Shown: positions 8,164-17,780, counted from the first letter of the stretch. The stretch: DNA of 64,000 nt from Candidatus Obscuribacter sp. (GCA_016712465.1 JADJQZ010000001.1:186001-250000); one strand, 5' to 3'. The notes: a model not told the origin generated them from the letters alone. A program made the numbers and translations.

Positions 8164-10087
8164 CCTGGATTATTCATCCATATAGTATGTCGCCAAGAGA
8201 CCCCACTGCATGCCGGTTTGAGAGCGGGTTTTCTGAAAAGCAGCTAAAAAATCCAGATTAAACGGCAGCGAAAGGGGCTCTGCGGAGATGCCCCGGCTCA
8301 AGTAGGCGAGCCAGGTTCTTTGTTTGTCGCGTTTCTGGTTGAAGCTTCAGGCTGTTCGGGCTTGCAGCTTCTTGTTCAGGTTGATGAGTAGAGCAGATGC
8401 CGGGTGTACTGAAGATAGGCGCCAGTGAATATGCCGCGCATAGGCGAAAATTTGAGCGGGAATCGAAGTATTTGATTGCGCAAGGTGGCTAAGGTCAGGG
8501 CAGTTTTGGAACTCGGCAGCAAGCGCCTTAATTCATCCATGAGTATGTAGATTAAGCTCTGGAGAACGAACCTGAACCTATTGGCGCTGTATTCCATGCA
8601 GCTCAATGGCACACGGCAGTGACTTTTGTTTTCCTTGATCGTGAATTCGATAGTGGCTCGGTTGCAGTAGTAATCCTCGTAAATCGCCTGGGCGGAATGA
8701 CCGGTCATGTTAGTGGAGACACACCGAATGTCAGTGCCTTTGTCGCTGCAGTCAATTCTAACTATTACCGTGCGGCTCCCCTCCCAATTGTTGCCCTGGT
8801 GCTCGGCTCCGTACATCCAGCGCGTGAACCTGGAGTTCATTGCCTTCTCCGCCTCTTTTCGCTCATCATCGCCGGCAGTGCGCGCAACCTAGTATGCTCC
8901 TTCTGCCATGCCTTCTCGCCAGCTTTACCTTTGAATTTTGGCTCACCAAACTCTTTCTTGAAGCCTTCTTCTGCGGCTTTAATCGTATCTTTGAAGTTAG
9001 ACTTGATTGACGATGTTGCAGGATATCCAACCACGTAGTTGACCTTCTTTTCCTCCAAGAAGTCCAGAAGATGGGGCTCATTAAACCCAGCATCCATAAC
9101 AATTGTAAGTTTCACATGCGGCCAACGCTCCAAAATTGCCTCCACCAGTTTTGTAATTTCCGCCAGCGATGTTGCATCGGAAACGTTGCCTGACCGTAGC
9201 TTTGCAAGCAGCAGATGACCTTCTTTTGTTGCTGCCAACAGTGGGAAATACTGTGTCTGACTGTATTTCTTCCCGCCGCGATAAATAGAATTTTGCTGCG
9301 AGCCGTAGGTCCTAATCGCCGAACCATCAAAATATATGGTCAGCTCCCTCGGCTCATGCTCGTGCCTGGAAAGAAAATACTCCAGAGGAAGCTCCTCCAA
9401 CTTGTTGAGCGAGTCTTCTGACATCGAATTTTCCATGCGCGTATGCGTGGACTGCGACGGCAACGACGCCCCATCCGGCTCAAGTCCTAAAACACTCTTC
9501 AGCCCTGGATCATCCTTAAACAGAGAACAATCTAGCGCATCAGTATGCCCACACGCCCCAAGATACAATCGCTGGCTCAAAAGAGTCTTGATTTCATGCT
9601 CGACTAAACCCTCATCCCGCCACGGCTCTATTCTCTCCACAGCCATTGCTACCAGTCCTGTTACCTCTGCTGCCTTCGCCAGGGACGTAACGCCTCCTAA
9701 AGCAGTCAAAAAGCCCCCACCATCATCAATCTTTTGTGCTTTGCAGTTTTTTAACGTCAACCGGGCTTGCCGTTCCACTCGCTTTGCCTTAGACTCTGTG
9801 CTCATGAAAGTTCCTTTTGCCTTGCTGCTTTTTGTTTTTCGCAACTCAATTATCCAGCAACCATCAGGACTTTCATCCTTTTAAACTACACTCTGATACC
9901 ATCCGCAATACTAGATCTCGATTAGCAATACAATCGGAGCCTGGCTGATATAGCCGCTTTGTGGCAGATAATCAACAACCGCAAAAGTGTTAGCGTGAAA
10001 ACTCCCGGCAAAGATTAAACGCGCTCTCCGTCTGGTATCTACTCCCATTTCCCCTGCCTGTTACAGCCTGTAGGTGAATAATCCAGG
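8164..10087 (-). mobile_element. IS1380-family insertion sequence, copy B
   Basis: The element is 1924 bp with the same inverted ends as copy A. It is flanked by direct repeats TTGC (8160-8163 and 10088-10091). It has the same orientation as copy A. Its 3' third carries several base differences from A and C, so it is the most diverged copy. The transposase-side end lies 11 bp from the dyad at 10099. Confidence 0.92.
8347..9805 (-). pseudogene. IS1380-family transposase, frameshifted (copy B)
   Basis: The first ~320 residues are open and match copy A, including both visible catalytic Asp regions. The frame then breaks near 8870, where B has GATGATGAGC and copy C has GGCCGATGAGC (two bases longer in B). 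A second break near 8463 lacks one A. The C-terminal domain, with the MTGHSAQAIYEDYYCNRATIE segment and its Glu, is therefore out of frame. I cannot tell decay from assembly error. Confidence 0.85.
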
Positions 10088-10098
10088 TTGCGTGAAGA

Positions 10099-10115
10099 TA
10101 CTAAAGCATATAGCA
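10099..10115 (+). promoter_or_regulatory. 17-bp dyad beside IS copy B
   Basis: TACTA-AAGCATA-TAGCA fits the recurrent dyad. It begins exactly 11 bp beyond the transposase-side end of IS copy B. GATACT resembles a -10 box, but no good -35 is visible because the IS lies there. Confidence 0.55.
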
Positions 10116-10148
10116 TAGACGCGATTTTGAAAATGCCGAGCTAAAGAG

Positions 10149-10200
10149 GACAGAGGGGATTCAGTCTGGTCTTTCGAACCGACTAAATCCCCTCCCTGTC
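10149..10200 (-). terminator. Large hairpin, probable terminator of 10278 gene
   Basis: The outer arms GACAG/CTGTC enclose AGGGGATT/AATCCCCT, an AGTC/GACT pair and GGT/ACC around a CTTTCGA loop. It lies 78 bp past the stop of the minus-strand gene at 10278. There is no long T-tract, so Rho-independent function is uncertain. It could also be the body of a small RNA started at the dyad at 10099. Confidence 0.55.
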
Positions 10201-10277
10201 AGGGCTTTCCTCTCACTGCCGGCGAGACCCTCGACCTTGTGCTACTGGTTGATTCTCTGCACCTGGGATGCTGAGCT

Positions 10278-10685
10278 TCAGGCGCGGCAGGCGCTTTTGA
10301 GCAGGCGCGCACCGGGCTCGGAAATGACCAGGCAGCGCGGATGGGTGTAGACGATGGCATCGCTGTCGGCCAGCACCAGGGCTTGCTCACAGGCCAGGGC
10401 GATGCCGCCGGCCCTGACGTGAACCTGGGAGCGCGGCTCCAGGACGGCCATGGCACCACGGTACAAATCCAGGCGCGCACCGGCGGCGGCCACCACCAGG
10501 GCTCCCTTTTCCGCGATGGTGGTGATGCCGGCCGGGGCTCGACCGTGCTCACCTTCGCCGAAATAGCGGTAGGCGTCGAAGGCGTAGAGCCGGCCCATGA
10601 GACTGACCATGGCCGGGGTAGGTTCCGCTTCCGGCTCTTCCATGAGCAGGTCGCAGCCTGAGTCAAAGACAGGTTGGTGCATCAT
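10278..10685 (-). CDS. Unknown protein with beta-repeat pattern
   Basis: Started at the ATG-ATG pair behind AAGGAG, the protein has about 135 residues. I do not recognise it. After an acidic N-terminus (LLMEEPEAEPTP), residues 50-130 are short hydrophobic strands separated by Gly/Ala/Asp turns (ALVVAAAGARLDLYRGAMAVL and so on). This suggests a small beta-helix or beta-sandwich. No signal peptide is present. An upstream extension is open but has no ribosome binding site. GC-rich like the blocks at 5 kb and 26-33 kb. Confidence 0.55.
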   Translation of the reverse strand: MMHQPVFDSGCDLLMEEPEAEPTPAMVSLMGRLYAFDAYRYFGEGEHGRAPAGITTIAEKGALVVAAAGARLDLYRGAMAVLEPRSQVHVRAGGIALACEQALVLADSDAIVYTHPRCLVISEPGARLLKSACRA

Positions 10686-11336
10686 GATGATTTGCTCCTT
10701 CCAGATTAGAGCTTGAGCCGACAGGTCATGGCAACGCCATGTGTGGGCTCGATGGCAAAGGGCTCTCTCCGGCGGCACGCGTGGTAGGTGCGGTCTGCGG
10801 GAGTGAGTTGTGCTTGTTGCATGTAGTGGATGTTTCGGGTCGATAAGCACCTGTGAAAGTAGAGAGAAAGATAATTCAGTCTTAGGTTTTCGGCACCGGC
10901 GAAGGAAAGAGCTGCAGAGTCTGTTGACTGCCGTTGGCGGCTTGGAAGCCGTGACGTTGCCGGTGCCGGAATAGGCTTGCCGTAATGGTTAGGCTAGTTT
11001 GGGTCAGGCTTTGCCAGCTTTCTAAAAGGGCATGGCGGAGTGTCAATTTGGGAGAAGTCCCATCCTTGCCGATTGCAACACGATTAGCGGCGGTTTGCCA
11101 GTGGTGATCTGTCTGAAAATGGCTTGCCTGGCTACTTGTGGCTCTTTTGTGACATCTGCTCAGAATTGCTAAGAACTGGCTTGAAAAGGGCCGTTGCCGG
11201 TTCATTTCTGTTATGGTGTTGTTCTCAGGTGCGCCTGCGGCGGCAACGAGAGAATTTTTCTATTCGGCTCTGCCGTGATTCACGTTTCACTTCGGAACCA
11301 TTGATTGCCAATTGTTCCTATGGGCATAAGCACTTT
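10686..11336. other. Non-coding region between divergent genes
   Basis: Divergent promoters for the genes at 10278 (minus) and 11337 (plus) should lie here. An open frame continues upstream of 11337 to 11124, but its residues look random and no start signal supports it. I see no repeats or clear structure. Confidence 0.35.
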
Positions 11337-12482
11337 ATGCAAGGCGATAAAAGTCCAAAAAAAGAGCTAAAGGTCAAGCTCGGGCGCGAGACATATTTGA
11401 ACGCCTACATGATGCTTTTGATCATGCTCATCCTCCTCTTTCTCACGGGCTGGGCGCTTTTTCACTATCAGATGCCCGGTTGGGTGATTGGTCTGACCGA
11501 GAGCCTGCTGGTAATCTTGCTCTTTTTACTTCTTCTCTTCGGTGGCTTTGTCGCTTCTCTCATTGCTGCGGCCAGGCGCCTGAACGTGGCTGCACTGGTG
11601 GCTCAGATGGATCTGGTTTTGGGCCGACCGATGCGCAAGCTGATTATCTTCGACTTTGGCATGACCAGGCTTTCCCTCTTAATTCTGGCCAATAAGGCGA
11701 TTTTTGATGGACAGTTGCTTGATGCGGAGGCGCTTCTGAAGCCTTTGTTTGATGTTCCGGAGGAAGACCCGGTGGCATCCAATTTCGCTTTCGATTGTCT
11801 GGAAAAGGGGCTCATGGCCCATGTTTTTGCCTGGACCGGTCGCAAGAAGGAAGCAGAGAGAATGCTGGAAGCGACCATCAGTGCCGCCGAGGATGCTTAC
11901 GGGCGAGATCAGGGTAAAGACCAGAGCATCATGCTGGCGGAAGTTTACTGCAATACCGGCTGCATGCTGGGGCTTCTGGAAGACAAAGAGCGGGCCCTGG
12001 GAGTCTTGTCCCGAGGGCTTTCCATGCGTGAGCAGATTTATGGCGCTGAGACGGAAGAGGCGGCCAAGGCTCTCAATAATCTCGGTCAGGTGCAACTGGA
12101 GGCTGGAGATCTGACTGGAGCGGAGGTAAGTCTGCGCCGGGCCAGAAAGATACTGGAGACCGATCGCAAAGACACCTCCGGTGGTGCCGTACTCGGTTAT
12201 GTTCTCGATACGCTGGCTACAGTTTTGCTGGAGCAGGGGCAGAGTGAAGAGGCTTACGAACTTTCGGCCCGCGCTCTCAAACTTGGTCAGTTGGACGTAC
12301 ATGAACGGGCGGCCAGACTCTTCACCATGGGGCGTTGTCTGGAGAAGCGCGGCGATTTACGCCGAGCCATTAACTATCATGATCGGGCTCTGGCCGGTTG
12401 GTCCAAGATGCAGGGCTTTGAGCATCCACTGGTGGAGCGGTGCAGGAAAAATCGAGAGAGCCTGGCTTCCAGGCGCAATTAA
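11337..12482 (+). CDS. Membrane-anchored TPR protein
   Basis: This 381-residue protein has two hydrophobic helices near residues 25-45 and 52-76, giving a short hairpin in the membrane. A long soluble C-terminal part follows. Residues about 125-375 contain tandem TPR helices with the A-x-x-x-L-x-x-A spacing (for example AEVYCNTGCMLGLLEDKERAL, then AKALNNLGQVQLEAGDLTGAE). TPRs bind partner proteins. It resembles the protein at 37906-39003 in size and architecture, so the two are probably paralogues. The gene at 12496 follows after 13 bp, suggesting co-transcription. The start at 11337 gives a sensible N-terminus; AAGG-type sequence upstream is weak. Confidence 0.75.
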   Translation: MQGDKSPKKELKVKLGRETYLNAYMMLLIMLILLFLTGWALFHYQMPGWVIGLTESLLVILLFLLLLFGGFVASLIAAARRLNVAALVAQMDLVLGRPMRKLIIFDFGMTRLSLLILANKAIFDGQLLDAEALLKPLFDVPEEDPVASNFAFDCLEKGLMAHVFAWTGRKKEAERMLEATISAAEDAYGRDQGKDQSIMLAEVYCNTGCMLGLLEDKERALGVLSRGLSMREQIYGAETEEAAKALNNLGQVQLEAGDLTGAEVSLRRARKILETDRKDTSGGAVLGYVLDTLATVLLEQGQSEEAYELSARALKLGQLDVHERAARLFTMGRCLEKRGDLRRAINYHDRALAGWSKMQGFEHPLVERCRKNRESLASRRN

Positions 12483-12495
12483 CAGGGGGATTGCA

Positions 12496-13050
12496 ATGCC
12501 TGGAGAACTGGACCTGAATCACGCCAATTTAGACGATGAGAATATACCGATTGCTTATGCCGTGGCTTTGCCGAAGTTTATTGCTATGAGCCTATCCACT
12601 CTTGGTGTCTATTGGCTCTTCTGGTCTTTCCGGGCCTACCGAAACCTGGGTTTGAGCAAGGCCACCAGTGGCGTTTATGCCTTCTTTCTCACTATCTCCC
12701 TATATGAGCTTTTGAAGCGTGTTGAATTTGCGGCAAAGAAAGCCAATCTTTCTGTTTCCATGAGCAAGATGCCGCTTGCGCTTACTTTCTTTGTTTTGGA
12801 GACCGCCAACAGGTTCCTCGATAGAGAGGGCAAATGGCCGTTTTGGCTGACGCTTCTATTGGCGTCCCTGCCGGTTCTGCCTATGATTATGGTGCAGCGT
12901 CGGATCAATGCCGTAAACGCGGCATTGCGTCCGAATCTTCCTCTCGTTTCCCGTTTGAACGGCCTGAATATTGCCTGGCTGTCCATTTTTACCATTGTTA
13001 TTTGTCTCTGTCTGGTGGGCTCGATGCTGCCCCAGGAGCCGACGCCTTAG
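12496..13050 (+). CDS. Multi-pass membrane protein, DUF4234-like
   Basis: The 184-residue protein has hydrophobic segments near residues 25-48, 60-75, 118-135 and 155-178. The first contains a STLGVYWLFWSFRAYRNLG pattern like that of DUF4234 membrane proteins (aromatic YWLFW followed by a charged Arg/Asn turn). The function is unknown. The start has AGGGGGA upstream, and the gene sits 13 bp after the TPR gene, so they are probably one operon. The match to DUF4234 is from memory of the motif only. Confidence 0.65.
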   Translation: MPGELDLNHANLDDENIPIAYAVALPKFIAMSLSTLGVYWLFWSFRAYRNLGLSKATSGVYAFFLTISLYELLKRVEFAAKKANLSVSMSKMPLALTFFVLETANRFLDREGKWPFWLTLLLASLPVLPMIMVQRRINAVNAALRPNLPLVSRLNGLNIAWLSIFTIVICLCLVGSMLPQEPTP

Positions 13051-13760
13051 TGGCTGAACTGTGTCTGCAGTTGGTGCGCTTTGCCGCTATCGGCTGGGAC
13101 ACCTTTAGCTGAACTAATACGGAAGCTTGTGAAAGCTGTGTGGGGAATACTAAGGCGCCAGTACGTCGGTAAAAACTCTCAAAGTCTATGAGATGCAGGT
13201 GACAGAGGCCTTTGGCAGCTATAGGAGTATGTATACGTCCTTAGCTTAGTACTGAAGATCTGTTTGGAGGCCGAGGCTCAGAACTCTAGGATGAAGATGC
13301 TTTAGTCTCTCCTAAATTTCAACGCCCGATTCTCCCAAATATCATAGTGCCCCAATCTAGATACCCGAACCGCTGCACCTTCGTGCAGATGGTTGGTATA
13401 CGGCTTTTGGGTTCAGGTAATTGGTGTAGAAGGTGTTGTCCCGGTTTTGACTAAGCAAACAAACCAAACTGTCAATCGTCCTCTTGTAAGTCACATCGGT
13501 GATTTCTTCAGAACACATCTGCGGAGAAACGGTTTGACTATGTCTGGGAAGCACGAGCCCAAAACTCGATTCATCACCCAGCCATATCGACTCAACCTGC
13601 GTCCGGCTGATCGGGCGCTAACAAGGGGCTTTAATGATGAACCCTAACAATCAAATGCAGTGTCGGAGGGCTTTTTTCCCAAAGGTGCTGCTCGCTTTGA
13701 GATTGAGAAGCCTTGTGTTGGCCGCCTGTGTGCCTGGCGCGCTTACACGAGGAAACTCAA
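13051..13760. other. Non-coding region, 710 bp
   Basis: No gene is supported. Near 13148 a TACTA word starts a sequence resembling the recurrent dyad, but the right arm reads AGTAC, so I do not count it. The promoter for the cytidine deaminase should lie in the second half. Confidence 0.35.
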
Positions 13761-14684
13761 ATGAAAACCGTAACAACTCAAGAGACTCAAGCCGCAATCG
13801 AAGCACAAGCTGCAACAGACAGGCTTGGGTCTTTCATAACCTTCGAAGACCTTGCCGCCGACGAAAAAGCTTTGGTGCAAGAGACCTGGAACGTGGCGAA
13901 AAACGCTTATGTACCGCTTTCTCATTTCCCGGTCGGTGCCGCTTTGCTGGCCCAGAACCCTTACGGGCAGACAAAAGTGTTCAAGGGCTGCAATGTGGAG
14001 AACCGCTTCTTTCAAGCAACTATCTGTGCTGAACGAAACGCCGCTACCACTGCCATTGCCGAAGGCTACACCCGCTTTCTGAAAGTGGCGCTGGTCTTGC
14101 AAAACTACCAGGGGCCCGGTGCCAGTCCGTGCGGACTGTGTCGGCAGGTGCTTCTGGAATTTGGTTTCGACGCCGTTGTCTTGCAGGTGGCAGATAAGCA
14201 GAGTAACGTTTATCGCTACAGGGTAGGCGATTTGCTGCCTGCGGCCGGGCATGAGCCTGTGGCTTGCACGAAGTTGGACCCGAGCCATAAACGTGCAGTC
14301 CGGCGTCTCAAGCAGTCGCTTGCCCGTGCCTATACGCCCTATAGCCGGAAGCCGCGCGCTGCCGTTTGTATTGCCGACGACGAGAACGGCAGGACCAGGC
14401 AATGGCTTGGTGTAACCGACGAAAATGCAAGCTATGGCGGTTCGGCTGCTGCGGAGTGCGTAGCGATGCGCAACGCGCGTAGCGCTGGTTTTACCAGAAA
14501 CGCCACTCTTGTGGTGGCTGTGGATTCGCTATCGGCGCCGAATCCAATCGAAGGTGAGTGTCTGCAAGTTTTGCGCGAATTTGGTCCGGACGCAAAAGTG
14601 ATTCTGGTTGATGGGGATGCCGCCGTGCTTTCCTCTGTCAGCGAACTACTCCCCGACTCATTTGGACCGCAGGCTCTGTCTTGA
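13761..14684 (+). CDS. cdd: Cytidine deaminase, two-domain form
   Basis: The enzyme converts cytidine or deoxycytidine to uridine in pyrimidine salvage. The protein has 307 residues, like the two-domain E. coli type (294). Residues 30-165 form the active domain: CAERNA with Cys89 and the general base Glu91, and PCGLCRQ with Cys124 and Cys127, giving a three-Cys zinc site. Residues 185-300 repeat the fold but have lost most ligands (SAAAECVAMRNA and EGECLQVLREF), as in the non-catalytic C-terminal domain of dimeric deaminases. The start has GAGGAAA upstream. A terminator hairpin follows at 14698. Confidence 0.88.
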   Translation: MKTVTTQETQAAIEAQAATDRLGSFITFEDLAADEKALVQETWNVAKNAYVPLSHFPVGAALLAQNPYGQTKVFKGCNVENRFFQATICAERNAATTAIAEGYTRFLKVALVLQNYQGPGASPCGLCRQVLLEFGFDAVVLQVADKQSNVYRYRVGDLLPAAGHEPVACTKLDPSHKRAVRRLKQSLARAYTPYSRKPRAAVCIADDENGRTRQWLGVTDENASYGGSAAAECVAMRNARSAGFTRNATLVVAVDSLSAPNPIEGECLQVLREFGPDAKVILVDGDAAVLSSVSELLPDSFGPQALS

Positions 14685-14697
14685 ATATAGTCAATCC

Positions 14698-14727
14698 GGA
14701 GGAAGTCAAAAGCTTCCTCCTGTTTTT
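14698..14727 (+). terminator. Rho-independent terminator after cdd
   Basis: The perfect 8-bp stem GGAGGAAG/CTTCCTCC has a 7-base loop and is followed by TGTTTTT. It sits 14 bp past the cdd stop and 14 bp before the next start, so it may also act as an attenuator for the gene at 14741. Confidence 0.8.
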
Positions 14728-14740
14728 ATGGAGTGAAATT

Positions 14741-15784
14741 ATGAACACAGAAAGAAAGAATGTGGAGGTTGTCTATGAAAACCTACCGCCGGGTATTGGT
14801 GCCAAGTGGCGGTATGAAGGTGAGAAGGAGTGGCATTTGGAGGAGGTTCCTGCCGGTGCTGCCGGAATACTTATCAGTCTACGCTACCCTGAAAGAGAGC
14901 GTCTCCTGAAAGCCGGCGCGCTCCATACCTGCGTTTCAGCTCTCTTAAATCCGTTGCATGACTTCGGCAAGTTCTTCCACGCGGTCCTGGCCGAACTTGC
15001 TCCGCTTGATCAGTTCCCCCACGATGTAGCTCTGGTGGATGCGGCAGTCGGGATTGGGCGAAAGACGGATCCGGTAGGAAATCGCTACGTAAGCGCGCGC
15101 CGCCATGCTGAGCAGTCATTGGAACATTTGCAGGCAGCTCTGGCTAACCTTGACGGACTGATGCGCGGTGAAAACAAGGACCGCTATGAAGAACCATTGC
15201 ACCGAGCTGTACAGGGGGCGGTAGCGCTTCTGGCCAGAATGGATGAGCTCAATCAGCGCTACCAAACCGAAGAGTGCAACAAGCCCTATGCTCTTCGAAA
15301 AGTTCGACTTTCCGGACTGATGGTCAAACTGGATGAGTTCCTGAAAACATTCGAGCAAGCCGGCAAACTAGACTCTCAGTTCGAGCCGGAAAGTCTGGCC
15401 AGGCTTTTTGGCGTCAAAAATCGACTCAAGCAGGTCAAGCGTCGCTTGAGCAAACTGCGTGATAATCCCAGCCAAAAAATGGCTGGGGAACTTGGGTCTC
15501 TTGCTCAAGAACTCGATCTCATTCACCAGGAAGTCTTAGAGCTAATGAAATGCACGGATGCCTGGAGCACGAGACCAATAGACGAGAAGAAACTGAGCTG
15601 GCGCTTTGAGGACCCAATTGAGAAGCCAAGCGTAACCGCTGCAAAAATGAAGCATTGGAAGACTCATCACACGGTGAGAAGCGGTGAGCTTGTTTACACC
15701 GACTTTTCCTCTCGTTGTGAGCACTGCTGGCCTGAGGATTACCAGGCCGGAAACATTGAGGCAAATTTCCTGGCAGCGCATTAG
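14741..15784 (+). CDS. Helical protein of unknown function
   Basis: The 347-residue protein is not recognised. Residues 1-60 look beta-rich. Residues 110-290 are long amphipathic helices with many Leu, Lys, Arg and Glu, likely coiled coils. The C-terminal 40 residues contain RCEHCWPED, a single Cys pair. It is the first gene of a plus-strand series reaching 18869. The start at 14741 has GGAG eight bases upstream; a TTG overlapping the cdd stop is less likely. Confidence 0.6.
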   Translation: MNTERKNVEVVYENLPPGIGAKWRYEGEKEWHLEEVPAGAAGILISLRYPERERLLKAGALHTCVSALLNPLHDFGKFFHAVLAELAPLDQFPHDVALVDAAVGIGRKTDPVGNRYVSARRHAEQSLEHLQAALANLDGLMRGENKDRYEEPLHRAVQGAVALLARMDELNQRYQTEECNKPYALRKVRLSGLMVKLDEFLKTFEQAGKLDSQFEPESLARLFGVKNRLKQVKRRLSKLRDNPSQKMAGELGSLAQELDLIHQEVLELMKCTDAWSTRPIDEKKLSWRFEDPIEKPSVTAAKMKHWKTHHTVRSGELVYTDFSSRCEHCWPEDYQAGNIEANFLAAH

Positions 15785-15839
15785 GCTCGTTTTTAGTAGC
15801 AGTGCCTGCCGCCATAAAACTTATAACCACAGGAACCAT

Positions 15840-16583
15840 ATGAAAAAAGACTTCTCCAAACTGCTGGTTCAACGCTCGCGCACTCGTATTGCTGCAAGGG
15901 TTACTCGTAAGACTTGCAAGCATCCGCTGCTTAATATTCACGATGATTTGCCCTTCCATGAACCGATTCGTGGTCGCGACAGTCATCGTTATCGCAAGGA
16001 GTCCCATGAAAATCGCGCTCCCTTAAAGCGCTTTCTTCAGCGTCGCGTCGGCTGCCACTGGGATGAGGTTTTCTCTGAAATCAGTGCCAGTGCTAGTTTC
16101 GATAGCGTGAATGGGCGTAAGCTCTTCGACGGTCTGACCTATGATGTGGATCGCAATGTGCGCATCGTGGATGGCAAATTAGTTGGTCGCTGGGGCTACG
16201 AGCTATACAGCGGTGAACTCTATGTTCATCCGTCTACCGGCATCGTAATGCGGTGCGAGAAGCCGCGTAAGCGCTGGCGCCAGCACAAGCATTTCCCCTG
16301 GCAGACCATTGTTGTGGACGACGCCCATCGCTACTTGAAGATTGACGGCTTGTGGTACTTCATCACACTCTCGCCAATCCCCGGTGAAGAAGAGCATGAG
16401 CGCCCCTTCGACCTGGTGCTAAAAGAGACTGCCTGGCACACCGACCGTGAAAATCGCAGCGGCAACAAGTTTTTCCGCTTCTGGGATGCTGCCGTCTACG
16501 CCAGCGGCAAACGCCAGGCCGGCAAGCGCGAGATGCTGCGTGTCTTTGCGGAGTACGCGGAGCAACTGGAGGAAGCGGCATAA
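15840..16583 (+). CDS. Unknown protein, plasmid-like module
   Basis: The protein has 247 residues. The N-terminal 60 are strongly basic (KLLVQRSRTRIAARVTRKTCK), as in nucleic-acid binding tails. Residues 75-230 have an aromatic alpha/beta pattern with GRWGYELYSGELYVHP and KIDGLWYFITLSPIP. I do not recognise a family. AGGAACC precedes the ATG. It follows the helical protein by 55 bp and precedes the structured leader of the ParB-like gene. Confidence 0.6.
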   Translation: MKKDFSKLLVQRSRTRIAARVTRKTCKHPLLNIHDDLPFHEPIRGRDSHRYRKESHENRAPLKRFLQRRVGCHWDEVFSEISASASFDSVNGRKLFDGLTYDVDRNVRIVDGKLVGRWGYELYSGELYVHPSTGIVMRCEKPRKRWRQHKHFPWQTIVVDDAHRYLKIDGLWYFITLSPIPGEEEHERPFDLVLKETAWHTDRENRSGNKFFRFWDAAVYASGKRQAGKREMLRVFAEYAEQLEEAA

Positions 16584-16666
16584 CTCGGCGCTTATCGCGC
16601 CAGGAGAAATTACCCGCGCTTGCAAGCCAAGCGCGGCCCATTAACCCTGAACTAAAGGAGGTTGCC

Positions 16667-16687
16667 ATGACTAAGCTACGAACGTAG
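16667..16687 (+). CDS. Six-codon open frame (possible leader peptide)
   Basis: ATG at 16667 follows an almost perfect Shine-Dalgarno sequence (AAAGGAGG, 6 bases before), one of the strongest in the region, yet the frame is only MTKLRT-stop. Its stop codon falls at the base of the long inverted repeat 16687-16698/16782-16793. This arrangement is typical of translated leaders that control a downstream gene. Whether it is translated is unknown. Confidence 0.4.
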   Translation: MTKLRT

Positions 16688-16793
16688 AGGTCCTGGTGGG
16701 CACTTCACCATGGTGGTGATTTAGACGGTTGAGCGGCGGATAACGGAATCACGGCCGTGTCGCTCAGCCTGCCTTCGCTTGCACCAGGACCTC
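16687..16793 (+). promoter_or_regulatory. Structured leader upstream of ParB-like gene
   Basis: The 12-bp perfect arms GAGGTCCTGGTG and CACCAGGACCTC are 83 bp apart. Inside them lie GGTTGAGCG/CGCTCAGCC (one G-U pair) and a local TCACCATGGTGGTGA palindrome. The outer stem ends 10 bases before the GGAGG of the gene at 16811. It could control access to that site or be a stable small RNA. The function is inferred. Confidence 0.5.
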
Positions 16794-16810
16794 CTGCGCT
16801 GGAGGTTCAA

Positions 16811-17173
16811 ATGGGCAAGTCTATCCGTGAATGCCGCAAGGCAAATTTCGACAATCAGCGCCGTTCTGCTGAAACCAGCTGTCGACGTCACGCTCCTGAC
16901 CGCCATAAAGGCGAGGGTGTAGACATCGATGAAGTGGTTCTTGTGGACATGGCTGAGGTTGTTTTGACCGAATCCACTATTGCCAAACTCCTGGCTCGCG
17001 ATGGTGCTCAAATTGAGCAACTGCGCCGGGCTTACGAGTGTGGACAAGAAGTGGTGCGTGTGGTTCTGCGCCCTCGCTTCGATGGTGGCTATAACGTTGA
17101 AGACGGTCGCCACCGTGTTATTGCTGCCAAGCAAGCCGGTCTTTGCTTTATCGAAGCGAAGCTGGTGGGCTGA
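16811..17173 (+). CDS. ParB/Srx-fold-like protein
   Basis: The 120-residue protein has a basic N-terminus, then LVDMAEVVLTESTIAKLL and EVVRVVLRPRFDGGYNVEDGRHRVIAAKQAG. The DGRHRV-x-A motif at about residue 97 is the phosphate-binding signature of ParB/sulfiredoxin-fold proteins (ParB N-terminal CTPase-like domains). It lacks the helix-turn-helix of true ParB, so it is a stand-alone domain. Such proteins occur in phages and plasmids as nucleases or regulators. GGAGG precedes the start by six bases. The structured leader before it suggests control at the RNA level. Confidence 0.68.
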   Translation: MGKSIRECRKANFDNQRRSAETSCRRHAPDRHKGEGVDIDEVVLVDMAEVVLTESTIAKLLARDGAQIEQLRRAYECGQEVVRVVLRPRFDGGYNVEDGRHRVIAAKQAGLCFIEAKLVG

Positions 17174-17299
17174 GGTTCCAAGCAAAATGATCGCCGCCTG
17201 AACTACACGACAATTTACTGGAAGCAAGTGCAGCTGCACAGTGTGCGCCTGGGCTTGCTTCCCTTTTCCCAAAATATGCTTTCCCATTCGGAGAAATTT

Positions 17300-17755
17300 A
17301 TGTCCAGTATCAATGAAAGAATGTATGGCGTTGCCGCAGTTTTACGTGCTCAAGCAGGCAATGTCGCCGTTTCCATGTGCAATGCCCTCACCACTAAACT
17401 TGCCGCCATTCCCAATATGAATGGTAAGCCTGCTGCCGAGACTTTCCTGCAGATTGTCACCAGTAGTTGCAATCATGCTGCTATGGGCCCGGTGCGAGCC
17501 GAACTGGCGGCTGTTGCTGTTGTGGAAAACTGGTTGCGTACACTAGAGAAAGATAGCAGTGCGCCGCTTGAGTTTGAATTCGAAGTTGAAGAGTTTTACC
17601 GCATCAGATCGTTGACAGATGAAAATCTCTTTGCCGCTGCTCCCTCCGGCGGTCTTGCCATTCTCTTCAAGACCCTCAAGGAGCAGGGTGTCAACTGGCA
17701 ATGGGCGCCTCGTAGTGTTTTGAGCAAGGCGAAAATTGTTATCGTGCGCTCCTGA
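17300..17755 (+). CDS. Unknown soluble protein
   Basis: The 151-residue protein is not recognised. It is helical in residues 5-75 (Ala/Val/Leu-rich) and then acidic (LEFEFEVEEFYRIRSLTDENL). GGAG precedes the ATG. A strong terminator follows. Confidence 0.6.
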   Translation: MSSINERMYGVAAVLRAQAGNVAVSMCNALTTKLAAIPNMNGKPAAETFLQIVTSSCNHAAMGPVRAELAAVAVVENWLRTLEKDSSAPLEFEFEVEEFYRIRSLTDENLFAAAPSGGLAILFKTLKEQGVNWQWAPRSVLSKAKIVIVRS

Positions 17756-17780
17756 AGTCTAGCTGAACTAGCTTAAATAT

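Noticed and set aside
4518..10087. IS copies A and B as a composite transposon
   Set aside because: Each copy has its own, different target duplication (GGCT and TTGC), so they inserted separately. Nothing shows that the segment moved as a unit.
13148..13164. TACTA-N7 word resembling the dyad
   Set aside because: The right arm is AGTAC rather than TAGYR, so it does not fit.
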